Positions 17,398 to 25,521 of a stretch of DNA of 30,351 nucleotides are shown here, one piece after another; positions within the stretch are counted from its first letter, which is position 1, and every line of letters starts with the position of its first letter. The DNA is from Eubacterium sp. AM49-13BH (GTDB taxonomy: Bacteria; Bacillota; Clostridia; Lachnospirales; Lachnospiraceae). The translations under genes and the position numbers were made by a program. The stretch covers positions 1 to 30,351 of the forward strand of contig NZ_QSEK01000031.1 in assembly GCF_003464165.1 (NCBI RefSeq), read 5' to 3'. Under the pieces are notes generated by a model. It saw only the letters and a list, made by a program, of their open reading frames with translations. It made no database searches and had not been told where the DNA came from.

Positions 17398-19356
17398 TTA
17401 TTTTAAATTCTTCATCCCTCTCGTGATTCTCATTGTTCCGACACTTAATACCAGACACATTACCAGCTTTACAATATACTGCATAGTCATGTACTGGCGT
17501 ATCGTAGCATGTAACATCAGCCATCTGGCAGCATCTGCTGCGTACAATCCCTTGCCAAGTTTATTTCCCATAAATGTAAGACTTACAAGAGGTGCATTAA
17601 GATATGGCATTCCATATATGTGCCGCATCCATAAGAATTCCATCCCACATATAGCAACAGACATTATAACTACTATAATTATGCAGGATAAATATTTATT
17701 GCGTTTCATTTTATTTCGTCCAAGTGCAGTACTCCGTTCAAAAAGTATCATTCCACTGGTGCCTTCAAGTAGACCACTGTATGCCGCCATAAGCATCAGT
17801 CCGCATATCAGCGCAAGGCTTACCATTATCCGGCGGTACATTCCCTTTCCGCCTGATATAACCTCATATCCCCGGTCTGATATCATCCATGCCTTAACAC
17901 CATAAGTCTCATCAATATGTCCGATATATTCAATCTTATCTGCATATTCCCTGCGGCTTTCAATCAGCTTTAATAACTGCTGCTGCTTTGTTTTAAGATT
18001 AATATAGGTCTGGATATCTATATCCTCATCCCTTGTCATAATGTCACCGTAGCTGTCTATCTCAGACTGCAACTCATCCCGCTGTCTGTAAAGGTCATCC
18101 AGATAATTCTGAAAATATGTATATTCCGTTCCTCCATGCTCTGCATATTCCCTGTCCATATATTTATTGTCATCCGTGTAATAATACTGACCTGTCTGAC
18201 AGACATACGCTGTCACTATAAGCATTACCACAATAACCCAGCCACAATGGGTTGTGAATATGAATTTGTGCATTTCCTTTACCAGCAAAGGAATCCTTGC
18301 AAGAATTTTCTGACAGACAGCTGATACACAGTCTGTAAACCGTTTTATAAATGTTGTATTTTTGTATGGTTTCATTGAATCAGACACATTTATAGCAATA
18401 TAACCTATTATACCTGCACATATAATATGCACGAACAGTACCACTGAAAATACAGGAAATACATAAGTTCCCACACCCCAGTTTCTATATGATGAAAATG
18501 TAGCATTTATATTAATTATATTAATAATATTAATATAATGCAGACCATTCCACACGCTATGTATGTCTATATGAGAATATATAAACTGCTCCACAGCCGC
18601 AAATATAAGCATTGTAACCAGTGCATAGACACGATTACGGAACATAACAAAAACACCCCATATAGTAATGCATAGTGCAACTATACACACCATTGATATC
18701 AAATATAGCACCGTCACATACTTTATTTTGCTCCACGGATATGTAAATTTATCAAATGTCTCAATTGTCTGCACTGGATTTACTAAGTCCCTGACGCCTC
18801 CTCTTTGCAGCATTGCCGCAATAAACGTAGACCAGTATATCAGAGTATGTGTAAAAGCTCCTGTAACAACAATAACTCCCGTCTGCTTTATCGCATACAT
18901 GATTCTTCCATTAGCGCAGCTATATGTTATGCTCCACATGCCATTATCCCGCTGTGCAAACATATCGTATATAACAAACATCATTACAAGCATAGTAAAG
19001 AAATATTGATAATAATAAGTTGTATATGCCTGCACCCCTTTATACTCATCCTCTGGTAAAATAACGTTCTTTACTCGTTCAAAATCCCTTGACGTCTGCA
19101 ATATATTCGCATACGAAAAACTTCCAGCTTTATTAAAAATACTATATTTCTTAAGTTTATCAGCATTATCAATTATTGCATTCACTTCTTCGTGATAATT
19201 CTTAATATATGTCTCATGAGCAACATTTTCTTTGTTGATTATATCTTCATCCATTACCGACTTATTGTCATACAAAAAGAATACAACATTAACTGTTGCA
19301 GCAATTAACAACAATATAATCCGTTTATAATTGATGATACGTTTTAATTCCTGCAT
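17398..19356 (-). CDS. Large two-half ABC-2-like integral membrane protein
   Basis: A 652-residue protein built from two similar halves. Each half has one helix, a polar extracytoplasmic segment and a block of further helices. Half 1 has a helix at about 12-30, a polar part at 31-108, and helices at about 114-335. Half 2 has a helix near 374-392, a charged segment at 395-505 rich in YADK/QQQLLK-type coiled-coil stretches, and helices at about 510-650. The layout is that of fused ABC-2-type permeases, but no ATPase gene is adjacent. AGGGGG precedes ATG 19356, 20 bases after the lipoprotein gene. It is the intact paralogue of the broken gene at 13322-15793. Its role, export or signalling of an envelope ligand, is inferred. 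Confidence 0.75.
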   Translation of the reverse strand: MQELKRIINYKRIILLLIAATVNVVFFLYDNKSVMDEDIINKENVAHETYIKNYHEEVNAIIDNADKLKKYSIFNKAGSFSYANILQTSRDFERVKNVILPEDEYKGVQAYTTYYYQYFFTMLVMMFVIYDMFAQRDNGMWSITYSCANGRIMYAIKQTGVIVVTGAFTHTLIYWSTFIAAMLQRGGVRDLVNPVQTIETFDKFTYPWSKIKYVTVLYLISMVCIVALCITIWGVFVMFRNRVYALVTMLIFAAVEQFIYSHIDIHSVWNGLHYINIINIININATFSSYRNWGVGTYVFPVFSVVLFVHIICAGIIGYIAINVSDSMKPYKNTTFIKRFTDCVSAVCQKILARIPLLVKEMHKFIFTTHCGWVIVVMLIVTAYVCQTGQYYYTDDNKYMDREYAEHGGTEYTYFQNYLDDLYRQRDELQSEIDSYGDIMTRDEDIDIQTYINLKTKQQQLLKLIESRREYADKIEYIGHIDETYGVKAWMISDRGYEVISGGKGMYRRIMVSLALICGLMLMAAYSGLLEGTSGMILFERSTALGRNKMKRNKYLSCIIIVVIMSVAICGMEFLWMRHIYGMPYLNAPLVSLTFMGNKLGKGLYAADAARWLMLHATIRQYMTMQYIVKLVMCLVLSVGTMRITRGMKNLK

Positions 19357-19375
19357 ATTTCCCCCTATATGCCAA

Positions 19376-20104
19376 TCATAACCTGTATATTTGTATCCTG
19401 CTTATATCACTCTTAGATATACTTTCTACTCTATAATAATCAGAATCTTCGCTCCCATCCATATAATAAACATGGACTCCTACAATCATTTTATTGATAT
19501 CGTCAATAACACTCTTTATCTCAACATACTCAGGCTGCATATAACTATAAGCTGCTTTATCAGATGTTGGGAGTTCATTTATAATTATTAACTTTAACTT
19601 ATTTTCATCATTTCCATATATTGTTTTTGTTTCGCCTTTTATATCCATCTGTTTTTTTGTATATTTATTCTCACTCATATCACTGTAATCAAATATGCAG
19701 GATGCATTATATGCTGTATACTCTAATTTCTCTATATTTTCATCATTATATAATGATGGCCACTCTATAATACCGGCAACAATATACGCCATTTCATCCT
19801 TTTCTCCCAATCCATTGCCTAATTTAACTGGATTTACCATATATGTTCCAACCAAATTACCATCGGCGATATCTTTAGATATTATTGGGTATGTCACCTT
19901 TAACTTAATGCCTTGCTCCGTTATATAATTTATTCCATCTATAACTGTCATTTCTGGTTCCTGTACTGCATATTGGTTATTAGTCTCTGTTTGTGTCTGT
20001 GTTTCTATTTCCTTTACATTGCATCCTGATGATATCAATATAAGAAGAAACATCATACAAAATATATACATTCCTTTCTTAAACAGCCTTATATACTTTG
20101 TCAT
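19376..20104 (-). CDS. Lipoprotein, paralogue of the one at 22494
   Basis: A 242-residue protein with a hydrophobic signal ending LISSGC, a lipobox with Cys near residue 28, then a Thr/Gln-rich linker. The mature part shares many segments with the 22494-23189 protein: DGINYI/DGIKYV, LKVTYPII/LKITYPVI, LVGTYMV/LIGTYDI, IVAGIIEWPSLY/IVSAVIEWPSMY and DYYRVESISKSDISRIQIY/DYYRMKPVYEYSIRKINIY. I do not recognise the family. The ATG overlaps the stop of the propeller-like gene by four bases (ATGA), so the two are coupled. It probably binds or guards the same envelope ligand as its neighbours. Confidence 0.72.
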   Translation of the reverse strand: MTKYIRLFKKGMYIFCMMFLLILISSGCNVKEIETQTQTETNNQYAVQEPEMTVIDGINYITEQGIKLKVTYPIISKDIADGNLVGTYMVNPVKLGNGLGEKDEMAYIVAGIIEWPSLYNDENIEKLEYTAYNASCIFDYSDMSENKYTKKQMDIKGETKTIYGNDENKLKLIIINELPTSDKAAYSYMQPEYVEIKSVIDDINKMIVGVHVYYMDGSEDSDYYRVESISKSDISRIQIYRL

Positions 20105-21288
20105 TCAAACACCTGCTTCCAATCTCCACCAGTCTCTATATCATCCTTTTTCATATACATAAGACCTTCTGCATCGTTCATACTTTTATAAAATAAATAC
20201 CTGTCATCCCCAAAATATAACGCCAATGCATCAGGACACAATATCTCATTAATAACATTTCCATCTTTATCAATAACTATATATCTGTTTTCTGAAAAGC
20301 CATATAATTCCCACATATAATAACAGTACTTATGATTATTAAGATAAATGTATTCTCCATCTGAAGATACACTACACATATCACATTGTTCTGTTGACAC
20401 CCATATTTTTTGTGATATATCATTTCCAATATCTATCTTATAAAGCCCCTCTCCCGTAACAAAGTAATACATTGTTCCATCCACAAAATAATAATCATTA
20501 ATATTCTGTCCACTCACTTCTTCTATCTCATCATTGCTGCACGAATAGCTAAACAAACCTCTGCTATGCACACTCATGGCTTTATCTGATATGGAATCTG
20601 CTTCCCTCACAGTAAAAAATATTTTATCATCAAAGCATTTAACATTAGTTATTGATATCCCTTTTCCAGTAACTTCATATACAATTTTCTTGTCTCCTGA
20701 TGTCAGAGATACTTCTATTATGCTCTTTGTAGTCTCCTGCTCATCAGCAAGACCACTCCCATCATATATAAAAGCATATTCCCCCTGAAAAACAGCTCGA
20801 ATCGAGTCAACCCCATCATTAGGTATAAGTTCACCTATAACTTCTCTTGTTGTTCCACTCTTATCCATGCGGCATAACTGTGCCATGCCATTAGAAAGTC
20901 CGAAATAATATATATATCCCCTATAATAATAGATGCTCCTCAATGCCACTCCATTTCCAAAAAAAGCATTACACCCTGAAGATTTATGATTACACTCAGG
21001 TTTTGCACACACAGGTATAATATCATTTGTCTCCAGATTCAAAAACAACAATTTCTGTTCAAAATTCATATAATAATATCCATCTTCAACTGCAGCCAGA
21101 TCATACCATCCATCTGTATCCCAGTAATTCTGAAAATCACTGTCTCCTGTTACTCCGATAAGACTTGCATAATCTAAGCCCTTCTCTGCTTCTGTATTCT
21201 TATGGAGTAGAACATATGTCACCATTGCTCCCACCAATACTGCAATAAATATAATTGGAATCACATACCTAATGCCTCTTCTCTTCAT
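20101..21288 (-). CDS. Membrane-anchored beta-propeller-like protein with Cys/His motif
   Basis: A 395-residue protein. Residues 1-28 form a signal anchor (MKRRGIRYVIPIIFIAVLVG...) without a lipobox. The outside part has repeated YYY/YIYY strands (ALRSIYYYRGYIYYFG, INDYYFVDGTMYYF, EYIYLNNHKYCYYM) that suggest a beta-propeller. It carries C94-x4-C99-x-H101-x4-C106 right after the first repeat. Over its length it is clearly paralogous to the 400-residue protein at 21295-22497; for example, both contain GMANLCRMDKSG/GMAQLCRMDKSG and FGDDRYLF. Six bases separate the two genes. The Cys/His motif could bind metal or form disulfides. Function unknown. Confidence 0.75.
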   Translation of the reverse strand: MKRRGIRYVIPIIFIAVLVGAMVTYVLLHKNTEAEKGLDYASLIGVTGDSDFQNYWDTDGWYDLAAVEDGYYYMNFEQKLLFLNLETNDIIPVCAKPECNHKSSGCNAFFGNGVALRSIYYYRGYIYYFGLSNGMAQLCRMDKSGTTREVIGELIPNDGVDSIRAVFQGEYAFIYDGSGLADEQETTKSIIEVSLTSGDKKIVYEVTGKGISITNVKCFDDKIFFTVREADSISDKAMSVHSRGLFSYSCSNDEIEEVSGQNINDYYFVDGTMYYFVTGEGLYKIDIGNDISQKIWVSTEQCDMCSVSSDGEYIYLNNHKYCYYMWELYGFSENRYIVIDKDGNVINEILCPDALALYFGDDRYLFYKSMNDAEGLMYMKKDDIETGGDWKQVFE

Positions 21289-21294
21289 TTAATA

Positions 21295-22497
21295 TCATCT
21301 CCCTAGTAAATGAACTGGCTCACTAAAAATATTTTTCCATTCTTCGGCTTTTTCAATTTCTCTCTTATCTATATACATGAGCTGGTCTTCTCCCATACCC
21401 ATGCAAAACAAATACCTATCATCTCCAAATAACATTTCCAATGAATCTGCACATGATATTTCATTTATCACTTTTCCATCTGTGTCTATCACTATATACT
21501 TCTTTTCTTTGTTCCCCAAAACCTTTCTAAGATAATCACAATATTTACCATTGCTAATATAAAGATATCTGCCATCATAGGATATATTGCACATATCCAC
21601 CGCTTTATTACTCTTATATATTAATTCTGTTTTTTGATTTTCTATGTCCGATTTATATAATCCTTGTCCATTAATAAAATAATACAGATAATTATCACTT
21701 AAATAATAATCATTAATGTTTTCTGTACTAATCTGACTAACATTCTTTTCACTTTGAGAATACATATATAAGCCATAACTGCTTATCGAAATATTCTCGT
21801 CTGACCTTTCACTATGCTGGACATTGAAATACAGTCCATCCCCAAAGCCTTTCACATTTTTTATAGCAAGAGATACACCTGTAACATCATATATCTCATT
21901 TCTTTCTCCATTTTTCAAAGATACTTCAACTATTTTTTCTGTAAATTCTGTATCAAGACCAAGATGTGATCCTGAATCATATGCATACGCATAATCACCT
22001 AAAAAAGCAAGATGTATAGAACTCGAACCATCACTAGGAAATAACTCTCCCAGTATTTTTGTTGTGGAACCGCTTTTATCCATTCTGCATAAATTTGCCA
22101 TACCATTTATAACTGGCATATAATAGATATACTCATTATAATAATATATGTTATAAATAACACATGTATTTAAACATGCATTACACTCATCATTATCATG
22201 CATACAATCTGGTTTTGCACATACAGGAACTGTATCTCCTGTATTTATATCAAAATACACTAAAAAGTCTTCATTTGTAACATAATAATACCCGTCTTCC
22301 GCTGCTGCAATATTATATATTCCATCCGAATTCCAATAATTCTGCGCTACATTTTCTATATCTGCATGTTTTATATTATCATAATTTATCTTAACATCTG
22401 CTTCTTTATTGTTATGGATTTTAATATAAAATACTAATATCAAAATAATTACTACAACAAATGTAAATGAAATTAATACTCTTTTCTTCATATTCAC
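21295..22497 (-). CDS. Membrane-anchored beta-propeller-like protein with Cys/His motif, paralogue
   Basis: A 400-residue protein with a signal anchor at about residues 9-26 and propeller-like repeats. It carries C93-x4-C98-x-H100-x4-C105 with an extra C108 (VPVCAKPDCMHDNDECNA). It aligns end to end with its downstream neighbour at 20101-21288, including NYWNSDGIYNIAAAEDGYYY against NYWDTDGWYDLAAVEDGYYY, so the two arose by tandem duplication. It differs in a short extra tail (SEPVHLLGR). The start overlaps the upstream lipoprotein stop by four bases. Probably extracytoplasmic, role unknown. Confidence 0.75.
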   Translation of the reverse strand: MNMKKRVLISFTFVVVIILILVFYIKIHNNKEADVKINYDNIKHADIENVAQNYWNSDGIYNIAAAEDGYYYVTNEDFLVYFDINTGDTVPVCAKPDCMHDNDECNACLNTCVIYNIYYYNEYIYYMPVINGMANLCRMDKSGSTTKILGELFPSDGSSSIHLAFLGDYAYAYDSGSHLGLDTEFTEKIVEVSLKNGERNEIYDVTGVSLAIKNVKGFGDGLYFNVQHSERSDENISISSYGLYMYSQSEKNVSQISTENINDYYLSDNYLYYFINGQGLYKSDIENQKTELIYKSNKAVDMCNISYDGRYLYISNGKYCDYLRKVLGNKEKKYIVIDTDGKVINEISCADSLEMLFGDDRYLFCMGMGEDQLMYIDKREIEKAEEWKNIFSEPVHLLGR

Positions 22498-23189
22498 TCC
22501 TTTATTTTGTATATGTTTATTTTTCTAATACTATATTCATATACTGGTTTCATCCTGTAGTAATCTATTGTCTCTTTCCCATCATTGTCTTTAACCTGAA
22601 ACTTCAGCACTACATTATTTATATTATCACCTAGTCGCTTGACTTCTTCAGATTCACTTTGCATGTAATCATTCCAAATATCTTTCGTAGTAGGAATCTC
22701 TGCAAATGTAATCAGCTTTATTGCCTGCCTGTCATCTGATAAATTATCTTTATGCGCCGAAAATATATCCAGAGTCGATTTTGCATATTTCATCCCATCG
22801 ATATTATAATTATCTATGCAAAATGGACTGTTATATACATTAACTGAAATACTTGAAATCTCCCTATCCCCATACATCGAAGGCCATTCTATAACTGCTG
22901 AGACAATATATGTTTCATCTCCATCCTCTGGGTATTTTCCTGCCCCCAGAATTCCAATATCATATGTTCCTATTAATTCTTCATCCGTATAATTATAATC
23001 AATTACAGGGTATGTAATTTTTAACTTTTTACCTTGGCATACTACATATTTTATTCCATCTGACTCATATTCTGATGTATTAACCCCGTTATACTCTGTA
23101 TCAGTTGATGTGTTTTCTGAATGTTCATTACTACATGCAGTAAACATACTCATCATCAGAATAATAAAGCTTAATTTAATATATTTCAT
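22494..23189 (-). CDS. Lipoprotein of unknown family, first gene of the cluster
   Basis: A 231-residue protein with signal and lipobox FTAC (MKYIKLSFIILMMSMFTAC, Cys19), then a Ser/Thr/Asn-rich linker of about 25 residues. The mature part is paralogous to the 19376-20104 lipoprotein. As the first complete gene of the minus-strand cluster, divergent from the two-component pair, it is the best candidate for direct control by the regulator. A GAGG ribosome binding site lies just 3' of a 14-bp hairpin (23206-23239) in its leader. Family and ligand are not recognised. Confidence 0.72.
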   Translation of the reverse strand: MKYIKLSFIILMMSMFTACSNEHSENTSTDTEYNGVNTSEYESDGIKYVVCQGKKLKITYPVIDYNYTDEELIGTYDIGILGAGKYPEDGDETYIVSAVIEWPSMYGDREISSISVNVYNSPFCIDNYNIDGMKYAKSTLDIFSAHKDNLSDDRQAIKLITFAEIPTTKDIWNDYMQSESEEVKRLGDNINNVVLKFQVKDNDGKETIDYYRMKPVYEYSIRKINIYKIKE

Positions 23190-23205
23190 ATTTCCTCTGC
23201 AAATA

Positions 23206-23239
23206 AGAGAATGTAATCTGTTTAGAGATTACATTCTCT
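23206..23239 (-). terminator. 14-bp leader hairpin, possible attenuator
   Basis: Arms 23206-23219 and 23226-23239 are perfectly complementary around a 6-base loop. On the minus strand the hairpin lies about 11 bases after the stop of a small open frame and ends about 8 bases before the ribosome binding site of the 23189 lipoprotein. The tail (TTATTTGC) is only weakly U-rich, so it may be a leaky terminator or a translation or RNA-stability element. Confidence 0.6.
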
Positions 23240-23252
23240 CAACCTTATCTTA

Positions 23253-23366
23253 GTCTAAATAATTAGCATACACCCTATTATACCCACCGTCATTCGAATC
23301 AACTGTAAATGTTGCGTTTGCATATGTGTACAACGCTTTATATAAGCTTTTAATACCACATCTATT
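23253..23366 (-). pseudogene. Possible remnant of a small secreted protein or peptide
   Basis: An open stretch of 38 codons ending at TAA 23252-23250 encodes a protein-like, soluble tail (ALYTYANATFTVDSNDGG then YNRVYANYLD). It has no ATG or GTG start, no ribosome binding site and no signal peptide upstream. A hairpin follows directly, as after a small first gene of a peptide operon. It may be the 3' remnant of a lost secreted peptide gene or a chance frame. Confidence 0.25.
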
Positions 23367-23391
23367 TTATTTATTCAATATCAATTGCGTG

Positions 23392-23449
23392 AAATGACAC
23401 TTTTCATGTTTAAAATGACATTTATTTTAATATTCTCATCGGTTATAAT
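23392..23449 (+). promoter_or_regulatory. LytTR-type direct-repeat operator and promoter of the regulator gene
   Basis: AAATGACA occurs at 23392-23399 and again at 23413-23420, a start-to-start distance of exactly 21 bases (two helical turns). That is the spacing of LytTR-family binding repeats. A TATAAT follows at 23444-23449, where the -35 position directly after the second repeat (about 23421) is poor (TTTATT), as expected for activator-dependent promoters. On the other strand TAAAAT at 23369-23364 could serve the divergent cluster from the same repeats. Confidence 0.65.
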
Positions 23450-23480
23450 AACAATAGCTTAATTTTATGGAGATTGGATA

Positions 23481-24191
23481 ATGAATATATTTATATGTGA
23501 TGATGACAATTTGATATGCGAGCAGATTAAAACTTTGTGCGAAAGTTATTATATTGAACATAAACTGAAAAGACCTGATATTTACATATTTCACTCTGGT
23601 GAAGACATTCTGGCTTCAGATATCAAACCCGATATTGTATATTTAGATATCCAGATGTCTGGCATAGATGGCATTTCCGTTGGTAATTCGCTTGTTAAAT
23701 CTTATCCGGCAGCAATAATAATTATTATAACTTCGTTTCCGGAATATCTTGACGAAGCCATGCGCTTTCATGTATTCCGTTATATTTCAAAGCCTGTTGA
23801 AAGTAAACGTTTTATGCGTAACCTTGAAGACGCCATATCTGAATTCAATTCTATTGGCGGCAGGATTATTGTAAAATGTAAAGGCTCAACATATATATTA
23901 TCAGCAAAGGATATCATTATGGTGGAGGTTAATCCTCACCGCCGCAATCTTACTATTCACACGGTTTCAGATACATATACAACCACTCAGACTCTTGCCA
24001 GCATTAAATCAATGCTTCCGTCTGGGAGCTTTTATCAGAGCCATCGATGTTATATAGTAAATATGAATTATATTATGTCTTATAATAACAGCAGAATATA
24101 TATGGAAAACAATCTTTGCGCTGATATTGCCTTGCGCAAGTATAATGATTTTTTTAATACCTATTCAGCATTTCTTACAACATTGCGCTAG
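23481..24191 (+). CDS. LytTR-family response regulator
   Basis: A 236-residue AgrA/LytR-type transcription factor. The receiver domain (1-120) has the acidic pocket DDD (7-9), phosphoacceptor D56 in YLDIQMSG, T84 and K104 in YISKP. The LytTR DNA-binding domain spans about 130-233 (IMVEVNPHRRNLTIHTVSD, FYQSHRCYIVNMNYI). Phosphorylation by the downstream kinase should promote binding to paired direct repeats, such as those at 23392-23420 in front of this gene. GGAG precedes ATG 23481. It is the first of the two plus-strand genes, divergent from the envelope cluster. Confidence 0.93.
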   Translation: MNIFICDDDNLICEQIKTLCESYYIEHKLKRPDIYIFHSGEDILASDIKPDIVYLDIQMSGIDGISVGNSLVKSYPAAIIIIITSFPEYLDEAMRFHVFRYISKPVESKRFMRNLEDAISEFNSIGGRIIVKCKGSTYILSAKDIIMVEVNPHRRNLTIHTVSDTYTTTQTLASIKSMLPSGSFYQSHRCYIVNMNYIMSYNNSRIYMENNLCADIALRKYNDFFNTYSAFLTTLR

Positions 24192-24213
24192 TTTATTAAT
24201 CAGAGGGGGATTC

Positions 24214-25521
24214 ATGAATTTAATATTGTACTATTTATTTGTATATCTTATAGAAGCCATTATTCTATGGCTATACTGCAACCGTATATTTACTTCAAGA
24301 AAGAACACATTTTTATCTCTTTTAATCACTATTGGCATGTTCAGTCTGCTTATACCTGTAGCAATTCTCACTAATGCGGCACTCAATGCATTTTGCTCAT
24401 TCATTGTCTATCTGTGCTGCATCGTGCTTAATTATGATTCAAAACCGGTTTGGGCACTGTTTCATGCCCTTGCCCTGACAATTCTTATGGCATTATCAGA
24501 AGGACTTATTGCCGCAGCTATTCCTGACATAACGATATATGCATTCCGTGATGGAAACATACATAGTTCGGCATTTACATTTGTTATATTAAGCAAATCT
24601 GTCTATTTATGTATTTCACAGTTAGTAACCAGAATTTTCTCTAAAGATACAGTCAATAATGCTTCTATACGCAAAAGCACCCTTATGCTGTATCTGATAC
24701 CTGTTATATCCTCTATCATTACCGTTTCTCTTGGCTATATATGTCTCAACGGTAAATTGTCTGGCTCTGACTCTGTTATTGTATTCATATGTCTGGTTCT
24801 GCTGCTCTCAATCAATATCCTGACTTTCTATCTGCAGCAGGATATCAGCCAGAAAAATGTTGAATATGCCAGATTGCAGATTGAATTACAGAAAGAGACT
24901 GACACTGAACATTATTATAATTATGTTCAGGAAGTTAATGAGAAACAGCACATTCTTATTCACGATATTAAGAACCACCTTAATACTATCAGCCAGCTGA
25001 ATGATGGAAAACATATTGACGAAATAACCAGATATATCAATAACATTCTGGGAAGTGATGCACTAAGAAAATCCAAAAGATATTGCAAAATTGATATACT
25101 GAATGTAATTATCTCAAGATATGCCGAACAATGTAATAATTCAGGAATAAGCTTTGAGGCAGACATCCGCGCCAACACTCTTGAATATCTGCCCGCACAG
25201 GATTTCACTTCCATATTCTGCAATCTTCTTGATAACGCCATTGATGCATCCCTATCATGTGATGAACCATATATAGATTGTAATGTTTCTCTTATCAGAG
25301 GCGGCAACGCTGACCTTATAAGTATTGCTAACTCATGCAAATCATCTCCTTTAGACCATGACGGAAAACTCCATTCCAGAAAGCAGGGCACTGGTTTTCA
25401 CGGATATGGTCTTAAAAGTGTAAAACGTATAGCAGATAAATATAATGGTCTGCTCAATTATGTTTACTCGGAGGAAAAGCAGGAATTTCGCGTTGTGGTT
25501 ATGCTGGAGCATCCTCTTTAA
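24214..25521 (+). CDS. AgrC-like GHKL sensor histidine kinase
   Basis: A 435-residue protein. Six or so membrane helices fill residues 1-208, a coiled segment covers 209-245, and the phosphoacceptor box is HDIKNH with H250. The GHKL ATPase part has N-box NLLDNAIDA (337-345) and glycine box GTGFHGYGLKSV (392-403). This is the architecture of peptide-sensing quorum kinases such as AgrC. An upstream in-frame ATG (24127) would overlap the regulator gene, whereas AGAGGGGG lies about 4 bases before ATG 24214, so I chose 24214. It forms an operon with the response regulator. Its last 23 bases overlap the end of the convergent HD-domain gene. Confidence 0.92.
   Translation: MNLILYYLFVYLIEAIILWLYCNRIFTSRKNTFLSLLITIGMFSLLIPVAILTNAALNAFCSFIVYLCCIVLNYDSKPVWALFHALALTILMALSEGLIAAAIPDITIYAFRDGNIHSSAFTFVILSKSVYLCISQLVTRIFSKDTVNNASIRKSTLMLYLIPVISSIITVSLGYICLNGKLSGSDSVIVFICLVLLLSINILTFYLQQDISQKNVEYARLQIELQKETDTEHYYNYVQEVNEKQHILIHDIKNHLNTISQLNDGKHIDEITRYINNILGSDALRKSKRYCKIDILNVIISRYAEQCNNSGISFEADIRANTLEYLPAQDFTSIFCNLLDNAIDASLSCDEPYIDCNVSLIRGGNADLISIANSCKSSPLDHDGKLHSRKQGTGFHGYGLKSVKRIADKYNGLLNYVYSEEKQEFRVVVMLEHPL

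Noticed and set aside
23290..23330. Second LytTR site (TACAGTTGA) on the minus strand
   Set aside because: A partner repeat occurs only about 15 bases away with poor match, not at the 21-base spacing.
24127..24213. 29-residue N-terminal extension of the histidine kinase
   Set aside because: It would overlap the regulator gene in another frame, and a strong ribosome binding site precedes ATG 24214.
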